Assembly (NCBI GenBank): GCA_023266245.1
Contig: JAHFRO010000125.1
Coordinates: 1-6,854, forward strand
Direction of reading: 5' to 3'
DNA length: 6,854 nt
DNA from: Betaproteobacteria bacterium
GTDB lineage: Bacteria; Pseudomonadota; Gammaproteobacteria; Burkholderiales; SG8-41
Below are positions 1 to 6,854 of the stretch, in pieces. The notes under the pieces were generated by a model that searched no databases, was not told the origin of the DNA, and was given only the letters and a program-made list of their open reading frames with translations. Position 1 is the stretch's first letter. Each line of letters begins with the position of its first letter. The position numbers and the translations under genes are program-made.

Positions 1-151
1 TCGTGGGGTGCGCCACGAGTTCACCGGGCGCGTCAGCGGCGACGCCATTGCCGGCAGGATGAAACTTGCCGGCGGCGACGAGCTCGAGTGGAATGCCACG
101 CGCGTCAAACGCGGCAGCATCGAGGTCGGGGCCGGCTCGCGGGCCGAGTAA
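1..151 (+). CDS. 3' end of a gene, probable paralogue of the downstream methyltransferase-like gene
   Basis: The reading frame is open from base 2 to a TAA at 149-151 and gives about 49 C-terminal residues; the start lies outside the window. The fragment contains RHEFTGRVSGDAIAG and later LEWNATR. This lines up with THRFRGWVKADTIEG followed by MPWRAK near the end of the protein at 353-1276: H-x-F-x-G-x-V, D-x-I-x-G, then W-x-A about 15-20 residues later. The match suggests that the two genes share the same beta-rich C-terminal domain and arose by tandem duplication. The catalytic-fold part is not visible, so calling the whole gene methyltransferase-like is inference. There is no clear intrinsic terminator after the stop: a 7-bp stem (132-138 with 152-158) spans the stop codon but lacks a T tract. 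Confidence 0.6.
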   Translation, partial: RGVRHEFTGRVSGDAIAGRMKLAGGDELEWNATRVKRGSIEVGAGSRAE

Positions 152-162
152 GAGCCGGTAAC

Positions 163-334
163 AAGATCAAAAATATTAGCCGCAGATGAACGCCGATAAA
201 AAATAAGAACCTCTCACCGCAGAGGACGCGGAGGACGCAGAGGAAATCAAAGGAAACACACATGGATTGGGTTGGTTTTTTAATTCTCTGTGTTCTCTGT
301 GCTCTCTGTGGCTAATGCTTTTGGGGTTGATCTT
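163..334. repeat. Composite intergenic inverted-repeat element E1
   Basis: This element fills the gap upstream of the methyltransferase-like gene. Outer arms AAGATCAA (163-170) and TTGATCTT (327-334) are perfect complements, followed inward by TTAGCC (176-181) and GGCTAA (310-315). The inner arms, 217-243 (purine-rich, GCAGAGGACGCGGAGG-like) and 285-311 (CTCTGTG-type units), pair along 27 positions with a 41-nt loop. A piece of a second repeat family, CCGCAGATGAACGCCGAT (180-197), sits inside the left side. The right half, from 285 to 335, is closely matched at 3851-3902 in the second gap of this window. No protein-coding gene is supported here. The open frames that run through it are repeat-derived, for example a HREHREHRE-type translation on the - strand. 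Confidence 0.85.
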
Positions 335-340
335 ATAAAA

Positions 341-347
341 GAAGGAG
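341..347 (+). promoter_or_regulatory. Ribosome binding site for the exported methyltransferase-like gene
   Basis: GAAGGAG lies five bases before the ATG at 353. It decides the start: an earlier in-frame ATG at 290 falls inside the repeat arm, would add 21 repeat-encoded residues before the signal peptide, and has no comparable Shine-Dalgarno sequence. Confidence 0.85.
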
Positions 348-352
348 TCACG

Positions 353-1276
353 ATGAGTCTGGTAACACGTATGCACGGGATATTCGCGTTGGCGCTCGCG
401 CTGCTGGCGCCGGCGGCGGGCGCCCAGGACGGGCGCGGTGACGTGATCTATGTGCCCACGCCGCAGGTGGTGGTGGACGAAATGCTGCGCATGGCCAAGG
501 TCGGCCCCAACGACTACGTCATCGATCTCGGCTCGGGCGACGGCCGCATCGTGATCACCGCAGCCAAAAAATTCGGCGCGCGCGGCTTCGGCGTGGATCT
601 CGACACCTATTTGTTGAAGATGGCAAACGAGAACGCGAGGAAGGAGGGCGTTTCGGACCGCGCCCGCTTCTTCGAGCAGAACCTGTTCGAGACCGACTTG
701 AGCCCCGCGACCGTGATCACCAGCTACCTGCTGCCGGAGATGAACCTCAGGCTGCGGCCGAAGCTGCTGAGTCTCAGGCCCGGCACGCGCGTAGTGGCGC
801 ACGACTATGCCATGGGGGAGTGGGACCCGGAAGAGGAAAAGACGCTGATCGTTCCAGAGAAGACGGTCGGCGATCCGGGCAAGAGCTACCTCTTTCTGTG
901 GATCGTCCCGGCGCGGGTGGCCGGCCGCTGGGAATCGCAGTTGCCGGTCGGCGGCCGCACCGTGTCCTATGAATTCAATTTTGACCAGCAGTTCCAGGTG
1001 GTACAGGGCAGCGCGCGCGTGGGCGAGCGGGACGCGAAGCTGCCGCAGTTCAGGGTGAACGGCGAGCAGCTGAGCTTCAACCTCGTTGCCATGATCGGCA
1101 GCGCCACGGTGACCCACCGCTTCCGCGGCTGGGTCAAGGCCGACACCATCGAGGGCACGGTGACGATAGGCGATGGCACGGGTCAGCGGGTCATGCCGTG
1201 GCGGGCGAAACTGACGGCGCGCGGCGAGATGCGCATGGGCGCGGTTGACGCGGCCGTCGCGGGTGTTGCGCCGTGA
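353..1276 (+). CDS. Exported protein with SAM-dependent methyltransferase-like fold
   Basis: The product is 307 aa. Residues 1-24 look like a Sec signal peptide: a positive start, a hydrophobic run IFALALALLAP, and a likely cut after AGA before QDG. The following part resembles class I SAM-dependent methyltransferases. After DVIYVPTP (30-37) comes motif I, VIDLGSGDGRIV (56-67), then GVDLD (80-84), whose acidic residue is where SAM ribose is usually bound. ITSYLLPEMN (122-131) and RVVAHDYAMGEWDP (146-159) follow. This layout resembles the DOT1/FAM173-like lysine methyltransferase group, but substrate and activity are unknown. Residues from about 190 form a beta-rich tail (VAGRWESQLP onward) of unknown role. 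The start at 353 is chosen for its strong ribosome binding site and signal peptide. The stop overlaps the GTG of the amino acid permease, suggesting one transcript. Export is odd for an enzyme needing cytoplasmic SAM, so it could be a non-catalytic binding fold or the signal may act as a membrane anchor. Confidence 0.8.
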   Translation: MSLVTRMHGIFALALALLAPAAGAQDGRGDVIYVPTPQVVVDEMLRMAKVGPNDYVIDLGSGDGRIVITAAKKFGARGFGVDLDTYLLKMANENARKEGVSDRARFFEQNLFETDLSPATVITSYLLPEMNLRLRPKLLSLRPGTRVVAHDYAMGEWDPEEEKTLIVPEKTVGDPGKSYLFLWIVPARVAGRWESQLPVGGRTVSYEFNFDQQFQVVQGSARVGERDAKLPQFRVNGEQLSFNLVAMIGSATVTHRFRGWVKADTIEGTVTIGDGTGQRVMPWRAKLTARGEMRMGAVDAAVAGVAP

Positions 1277-2535
1277 ACGCCCCCCAAGGACAAGCGGCGG
1301 GCGCAGGGGGACAGCCGCGTCCCACGCTTTCCGTGTTCGACGCCGTGGCGATGATCGTCGGCATCGTCATCGGCGTCGGCATCTTCAAGGCGCCGGCCAT
1401 CGTCGCCGGCAACGTCGGCAGCGAGGCCGCCTTCATCGGCATGTGGCTCGCCGGCGGCGTGATCTCGCTGGTGGGCGCGCTGTGCTACGCGGAGCTCGGC
1501 AGCGCTCATCCCAACGCCGGCGGCGAGTACTACTTCCTCTCCCGCGCCTACGGCGACTGGCTCGGCTTTCTGTTCGCCTGGGCGCGCATGACCGTGATCC
1601 AGACCGGCGCGATTGCCGCGATCGCCTTCGTGTTCGGCGATTACGCTTCAACGCTGCTGTCCCTGGGCCAGTACAGCTCCGCGCTCTACGCCGGGCTGGC
1701 GGTGATCGCGATCACCGTTCTCAACGTGACCGGCACCGCGCAGAGCAAATGGGTGCAGAACGCCCTCACGGTCGCGCTCGCGGTCGCCATCCTCGCCGTA
1801 GTGGTTGGCGGGCTCACGTCTCCTGCGGCGCCCGCCGCCGTCCCTGAGCCCGCAACGAGCGGGACGTGGTTTTCCGGCCTCGCGTTGATATTCGTGCTGC
1901 TCACTTACGGCGGCTGGAACGAGGCCGCCTATCTCACCGCGGAGATGCGCGACACCAAGCGCAACATCGTGCGCGCCCTGGTGATCGGCATCGTGGTGAT
2001 CACCGTGCTCTACCTGCTGCTCAACCTGGCCTACCTCAAAGCGCTGGGGCTCTCCGGGGTGCAGGCTTCGAAGGCGGTGGCTTCCGACCTCATGAAAGCA
2101 ACCTGGGGAGAGGGCGGGGCGTGGCTGCTGGGCGTGGTGGTGGTTTCCGCCGCGCTCACCACGCTCAACGCGACGGTTTTCACCGGCGCGCGCACCAATT
2201 ACGCGCTGGGTCGGGATTTCGCGATTTTTCGTGCGCTCGGGAGATGGAACGAGGGAGCCGCCGCGCCGGTCAACGCGCTGCTGACTCAGGGCGCGATCTC
2301 ACTCGCCCTGGTCGTGCTGGCCTCGTCCACGCCCGACGGGTTCCAGACCATGGTGGCTTACACCGCGCCGGCGTTCTGGCTGTTCTTCCTGCTGACCGGC
2401 CTTTCGCTGCTCCTATTGCGGAGACAGCGAAAGGAACAGGAGACCAGCGGAGGAGCCGTACCTCTTGAGAAGGGCCCAGATCGCGTTTGGTCTACTCAAG
2501 AATACGATTATTTCCGAGTCCCGTTCTATCCCATA

Positions 2536-2560
2536 ACGCCGCTGCTTTTTGCAGCGGCGT
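2536..2560. repeat. Perfect 10-bp hairpin with T5 loop inside the permease gene
   Basis: ACGCCGCTGC (2536-2545), TTTTT (2546-2550), GCAGCGGCGT (2551-2560) form an exact stem-loop. It lies in the codons for ITPLLFAAA before TM11. No T tract follows on either strand, so it is not a standard intrinsic terminator. It sits about 115 bp past the stop codon of the convergent ATPase gene, so it could act on that transcript, but chance in GC-rich coding DNA is also possible. Confidence 0.6.
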
Positions 2561-2674
2561 GCGCCTACATGCTCTACTCGAGCTTCAACTACGCGATGAG
2601 CCTCGATCCCGGCAGCATCGGCGCGATGGTGGGCATCGCCATGCTGGCGTCCGGCTTGCCGGTGCTGATGTGGG

Positions 2675-3760
<1,086 letters not shown>

Positions 3761-3766
3761 CCTGGC

Positions 3767-3772
3767 TCACCT
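3767..3772 (-). promoter_or_regulatory. Ribosome binding site of the ATPase gene
   Basis: On the - strand AGGTGA stands six bases before the ATG at 3760, between the repeat element and the coding region. It supports the chosen start. Confidence 0.65.
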
Positions 3773-3783
3773 AAAAATCAAGA

Positions 3784-3933
3784 TTAGCCACAGAGATCAC
3801 AGATAACACAGAGGGTTCAATCCCGAATCCCTTCGCGTAGGTTGTTTCATTCTCTGTGACCTCTGTGTCCTCTGTGGCTAAAGCCGTCCTGGGTTGATCT
3901 TATCCGCGTTCATCTGCGTTTATCTGCGGTTTC
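3784..3933. repeat. Composite intergenic inverted-repeat element E2
   Basis: E2 fills most of the gap between the ABC permease and ATPase genes. TTAGCCACAGAG (3784-3795) and CTCTGTGGCTAA (3870-3881) are perfect 12-bp inverted ends. The arms 3784-3815 and 3850-3881 match at 25 of 32 positions around a 34-nt loop, and each arm holds about three CTCTGTG-like units. Next come GGGTTGATCTTA (3891-3902), identical to E1 at 324-335, and a tail at 3902-3933 made of GTTCATCTGC/GTTTATCTGC units, a repeat family also found at 180-197 and 5649-5676. In the right-arm block, 27 of the first 31 bases match E1 in the same orientation. No gene is present here. Because it lies inside a probable operon, it should be transcribed as an intercistronic RNA structure. 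Confidence 0.88.
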
Positions 3934-3944
3934 ATCATGTATTT

Positions 3945-5645
3945 CTACATTCCGATGCGCTGGATGTCGCGCGCCTGGGCGGCGCCGACGCGGCTGCCGA
4001 TGATCCGGTACGAGAGATAGGTGCCGACCGCGACCAGCGCGACCGCGAGTATGCCGAGCGCCGCGCCCGGGCCGCGGCCCGCCGCCGATTGCAGGTAGAG
4101 GTAGATGCCGTACGACATCGGCGCGTCGTTCTGGGACGAGACCAACATGATGGTCATCGAAAGCTCGACCGCGGCGGTCATGAAGCTGGTGATGAAGCCG
4201 GCGAGCATCCCGCCCGCCATCAGCGGCACCACCACGCGCAATATCGTGCGGCGCTTGGATGCGCCGAGGTTTTCCGCGGCCTCCTCGAGCGAGACGTGCA
4301 GCTGCTGCAGCGCCGCGACGCAGGAGCGCAGCGCGTAGGGCAGCCGCCGGACGGTGTAACCGAGCGCGATCAGGATCCAGGACGAGGTGAGCAGCTCGCC
4401 GGTGAACGGGATTTCGATGCCCCTGAAGGTGCGCAGGTAGCCGATCCCGAGCACGACGCCGGGGATCGCCAACGCGATCGTGACGGTGAAGTCGAGCGCG
4501 TTGCGCCCGGGGACGCGCGTCCGCAGCATCAGGTAGGCGATTGCGGTCGCGATCACGACGTCGAGCGCCGCGGCGATTCCGCAGTAGAGCATCGTGTTCC
4601 AGATCATGCGCGGGGAGTCGCGGAACACCGTCGTGTAGTGATCGAACGTGTAGGCGTCGGGCAGCACGCTGAAGCTCCACACCTTGGCGATCGAGAGCAG
4701 CAGGATGCCGAGGTGCGGCGCGAGCACGACGGCGAGCACCAGCACGATCCAGCCGTAGGCGAGCACGGTCTGGCCAGGGCCGAGCCTGCGCTTCGCCAGT
4801 CCGGCGTAGCCGCGCTGCAGCGTGGCGTAGTCCTTGCCGCGCATGACCCACGTCGAGGCCCACAGGGCGAACAGCGAAGCCACCACCATGATGACGCTCG
4901 CCACGTAGCCGATCGGATCATCGATGCCGATCTGGGTAATGCGGAGATAGGCCTGCGGCGCGAGCAGGTTGGTCTGATGCAGCACCAGCGGCGTGCCGAG
5001 GTCGTCGAAGACCTTGATGAACACCAGCGCCGCGCCGGCGACGTAACCCGGCATGGCGAGCGGGAACACGATGCGGCGGAACAGGCGCAGCCCGCTCGCG
5101 CCGAGGTTCTGGGCGGACTCCTCCATCGAGCTGTCGATGTTGTTGAGCGCGACCACCAGGTTCATCAGGATGAACGGGAAGTAGTGCAGCGCCTCGACGA
5201 AGATCACCCCGTTCAGCCCGTCCATGATGGGGAGCGTGAAGCCGAACCACTCGTTGAGCAGCAGGTTGACCGAGCCGCTGCGCCCGAAGATGAGCTGCAT
5301 CGCGACTGCGCCGACGAACGGCGGCATGATGAGCGGCAGCACGCCGAGCGTCTGGATCACGAGCGCGCCGCGGAACTCGAAGCGCACGGTGAAGTAGGCC
5401 AGCGGCACGGCGATAAGGGTCGCGATTGCCACGCTCCACAGCCCCACGTAGAGGCTGTTCCAGAACGATTCCCGCATCAGCGAGAGCCGGAAGAACGACC
5501 CGAAGTGCGACAGCGTGAAGCCGCCCGCGCCGTCGGCGAACGCGACGTAGGCGACGGTGACGACCGGAATGATGAGAAAAACCAGCAGGAAGGCCGCAAT
5601 CGCCAGCGCGACCGCCAGCTGCGCCAAGCTGTAGCGCGCAAACAT
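3945..5645 (-). CDS. ABC importer permease, fused two-domain (FbpB-type)
   Basis: This inner-membrane channel is 566 aa if started at 5645. It carries both permease halves in one chain. Each half has a hydrophobic TM block and an EAA loop that docks the ATPase: MEESAQNLGASGLRLFRRI (174-192) and LEEAAENLGASKRRTILRV (453-471), each followed by a P-L pair. The first TM is AVALAIAAFLLVFLIIPV. The fused arrangement is typical of ferric iron and 2-aminoethylphosphonate-type importers. The start is uncertain: an in-frame ATG at 5678 adds MRSSALIGGFQ, but those codons come from a repeat (5649-5676) and lack a Shine-Dalgarno sequence, whereas MFARYSLAQL reads as a normal N-terminus. Even at 5645 the ribosome binding site is weak (GGCGGT, itself repeat-derived). 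It lies between the binding-protein and ATPase genes. Confidence 0.9.
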   Translation of the reverse strand: MFARYSLAQLAVALAIAAFLLVFLIIPVVTVAYVAFADGAGGFTLSHFGSFFRLSLMRESFWNSLYVGLWSVAIATLIAVPLAYFTVRFEFRGALVIQTLGVLPLIMPPFVGAVAMQLIFGRSGSVNLLLNEWFGFTLPIMDGLNGVIFVEALHYFPFILMNLVVALNNIDSSMEESAQNLGASGLRLFRRIVFPLAMPGYVAGAALVFIKVFDDLGTPLVLHQTNLLAPQAYLRITQIGIDDPIGYVASVIMVVASLFALWASTWVMRGKDYATLQRGYAGLAKRRLGPGQTVLAYGWIVLVLAVVLAPHLGILLLSIAKVWSFSVLPDAYTFDHYTTVFRDSPRMIWNTMLYCGIAAALDVVIATAIAYLMLRTRVPGRNALDFTVTIALAIPGVVLGIGYLRTFRGIEIPFTGELLTSSWILIALGYTVRRLPYALRSCVAALQQLHVSLEEAAENLGASKRRTILRVVVPLMAGGMLAGFITSFMTAAVELSMTIMLVSSQNDAPMSYGIYLYLQSAAGRGPGAALGILAVALVAVGTYLSYRIIGSRVGAAQARDIQRIGM

Positions 5646-5648
5646 CTG

Positions 5649-5676
5649 GAAACCGCCGATTAACGCCGATGAACGC
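5649..5676. repeat. 28-bp repeat of the GCAGATGAACGC-like family, abutting the permease start
   Basis: This stretch reads GAAACCGCCGAT, TAACGCCGAT, GAACGC. It matches the reverse complement of 3906-3933 at 25 of 28 positions, and resembles 180-197. It ends three bases from the preferred ATG of the ABC permease and supplies that gene's leader sequence. Confidence 0.8.
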
Positions 5677-5689
5677 ATGTCGGCAGCGC

Positions 5690-5758
5690 GCTATCAGCTT
5701 TCAGCATTCAGCCCGGCCCGCGACTGTTTCAGACTGACGGCAGATAGCTGACCGCTGG
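5690..5758. repeat. Imperfect inverted repeat of TCAGCTTTCAGC-like units
   Basis: GCTATCAGCTTTCAGC and ATTCAGC (5690-5712) face CTGACGGC and AGATAGCTGACCGC (5734-5754), which read as an imperfect complement. The stretch holds no gene and fills the rest of the gap between the binding-protein stop codon and the permease. It belongs to a different repeat family from E1 and E2 and is not seen elsewhere in the window. No T tract marks it as a terminator, so it may act as a processing or mRNA-stability stem, which is inference. Confidence 0.55.
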
Positions 5759-5759
5759 T

Positions 5760-6854
5760 TTACTTCGCCATCGCCGCGGCCTGGTTCGCGAGCTCGACGG
5801 CCTTGAGGTAGTTCTTGCGTGCCGTCGAGGTCCAGTATTCCTCGAGCCCGGTCAACTGCTTGACCTTCAGCGCGTCGCGCTTGGTGTCGCGGAAGAGCGC
5901 GAGGAAGGCCTTGTCCTTCGCTTTTTCCTCGCTCACGATGGGTGAGTAGGCGAGCTCGCGTGCTTCAGCGAGCAGCTTCTGCGCCTGGGGATGGCTCTTG
6001 CCCGCGAGCTTCGCGCTCGCTTCGTGAATCGCCTTGGTGGCGGCGGTGAGTTCCCGGTGGCGGAAAGTGATGATCTGGTCGAAGATCGAGCTCACCACGT
6101 AGTAGCGCGTCTCGGAGAGCTCGGAGTCGAAATTCACCTTCGCCTTGATCTTGCCGCCGAACGGATTCGGATAATCCTTCGGCGCCTTGGCGTAGATGGC
6201 GGGCAGCACCGGCAACCGCTGGATCTTGGGATCGAGGAGCAACTCCTGGCCGGGCTCGGACAGCGCGAAGTTGATGAACTTCTTCCCGAGTTCCGCGTTC
6301 CTGGCGTTGGCGATGAGCCCGATGTTGGCGGGCACGATGGCGGTAACCGAGGGATAGACGAACTCGACCGGGAATCCCGAGGCCTTGGCGGAAAGCCCGA
6401 AGAAGTCGATGACAAGTCCCAACCCGAACTGGCCGTTGTTCACGCCGTCGGGGACCCCGAAGCTGCGCTCGGTGATCGCCGCGCAATTGCCGCCGATCAT
6501 GAGGATCTGGCGCCAGCCCTTATCCCAGCCCTCGCCTTGGAGGATGGTTTCGATCGTGAGGTGGGTCGTGCCGGAGCGCGACGGTGAGGAGATCGCCACG
6601 TGGCTGAAATAGACGGGCTTCATGAGATCGGCCCATTCCTTCGGTTCCGGCAGCTTGTTCGCCTTCATGTAGCGCGTGTTCCACATGATGCCGTAGCCCG
6701 CCAGCGCCTGGCCGTAGTAAAAACCCTCGGGATCGTTGATCGGGTAGGTGCCGATCTTCGCCGGCACCTGCTTGTTGGCGCCATCGAATTTCTGCAGCAG
6801 CTTCTCGCCGGCCAGCACCTCGAACGCATCGGGCGCGGAGGCCCAGAAGATGTC
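5760..6854 (-). CDS. ABC importer periplasmic substrate-binding protein, N-terminus missing
   Basis: The frame is open from the window edge to a TAA at 5760-5762, giving 364 residues; the signal peptide and first part are outside. The visible start reads DIFWASAPDAFEVLAGEK, a stretch typical of iron/phosphonate/polyamine-type binding proteins. It is followed by GIMWNTRYMKANKLPEPKEW, the hinge-side ISSPSRSGTTHLTIETIL, and ANIGLIANARNAELGKKFINF with LSEPGQELLL, a common pattern in family 1 extracellular solute-binding proteins. A charged, probably helical tail of about 100 residues follows, longer than in compact FbpA-like proteins. It should capture the substrate in the periplasm and deliver it to the fused permease encoded just downstream. 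I see no clear adjacent iron-binding tyrosine pair in an FbpA-like context (the YY in ETRYYVVSS is in a different setting), so ferric iron is only one option. The promoter of the operon lies beyond the right edge. Confidence 0.88.
   Translation of the reverse strand, partial: DIFWASAPDAFEVLAGEKLLQKFDGANKQVPAKIGTYPINDPEGFYYGQALAGYGIMWNTRYMKANKLPEPKEWADLMKPVYFSHVAISSPSRSGTTHLTIETILQGEGWDKGWRQILMIGGNCAAITERSFGVPDGVNNGQFGLGLVIDFFGLSAKASGFPVEFVYPSVTAIVPANIGLIANARNAELGKKFINFALSEPGQELLLDPKIQRLPVLPAIYAKAPKDYPNPFGGKIKAKVNFDSELSETRYYVVSSIFDQIITFRHRELTAATKAIHEASAKLAGKSHPQAQKLLAEARELAYSPIVSEEKAKDKAFLALFRDTKRDALKVKQLTGLEEYWTSTARKNYLKAVELANQAAAMAK

Noticed and set aside
131..159. Possible terminator after the left-edge gene (stem 132-138 with 152-158)
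   Set aside because: The stem spans the stop codon, has a 13-nt loop and no following T tract.
163..334. CRISPR array reading of the short CTCTGTG and GCAGATGAACGC units
   Set aside because: Units are short, degenerate and abut one another with no unique spacers of constant length, and no cas genes are present.
290..352. Upstream ATG at 290 as the start of the methyltransferase-like gene
   Set aside because: It lies in the repeat arm, would bury the signal peptide behind 21 repeat-coded residues, and lacks the strong GAAGGAG that precedes the ATG at 353.
176..1117. A - strand open frame of 313 codons opposite the methyltransferase-like gene
   Set aside because: It is low in recognisable structure, and one end runs through the repeat E1 (HREHREHREL). 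The + strand frame has a ribosome binding site, signal peptide and SAM motif.
3894..5663. A + strand open frame of 589 codons opposite the ABC permease gene
   Set aside because: Its product is an Arg/His/Asp/Glu-rich chain without domain character, the usual mirror of a GC-rich membrane-protein gene. The - strand frame has clear TM segments and EAA loops.

Overview
The window looks like chromosomal DNA of a GC-rich proteobacterium. A betaproteobacterial or related environmental lineage is my best guess, from GC-rich codon use, the fused iron/phosphonate-type ABC importer and the repeat style; taxonomy cannot be proven from this sequence. No rRNA, tRNA, CRISPR array, transposase or phage gene was seen.

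Layout. The left part (1-2709) reads on the + strand. It holds the 3' end of one gene (1-151), a repeat-filled gap, an exported protein with a SAM-methyltransferase-like fold (353-1276), and a 12-TM APC-superfamily amino acid permease (1273-2709) whose GTG start overlaps the preceding stop codon. The cut gene at the left edge encodes a C-terminus resembling that of the exported methyltransferase-like protein, so the two are probably tandem paralogues. The right part (2675-6854) reads on the - strand. It is a binding-protein-dependent ABC importer operon in the order substrate-binding protein (cut by the right edge), fused two-domain permease, ATPase. The two groups converge, and the permease and ATPase genes overlap tail to tail by 35 bp.

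How the genes work together. The importer has its three parts: periplasmic binding protein, a single-chain 12-TM channel with two EAA loops, and an FbpC/PotA-type ATPase with a TOBE-like tail. Its substrate (ferric iron, phosphonate, polyamine or another small ligand) cannot be fixed from sequence alone. The left group links an exported methyltransferase-fold protein to amino acid transport by translational overlap, but no pathway is evident.

Most unusual content. Each gap longer than 100 bp (152-352, 3761-3944, 5646-5759) is largely filled by short non-coding repeats of shared families. One family is a long inverted repeat built from CTCTGTG-type units. Another is built from GCAGATGAACGC-like units. 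A third, TCAGCTTTCAGC-like, is seen only in the last gap. The first element can fold in + strand RNA with almost all arm differences tolerated as G-U pairs. A 28-bp repeat in inverted orientation brackets the fused ABC permease gene almost exactly.
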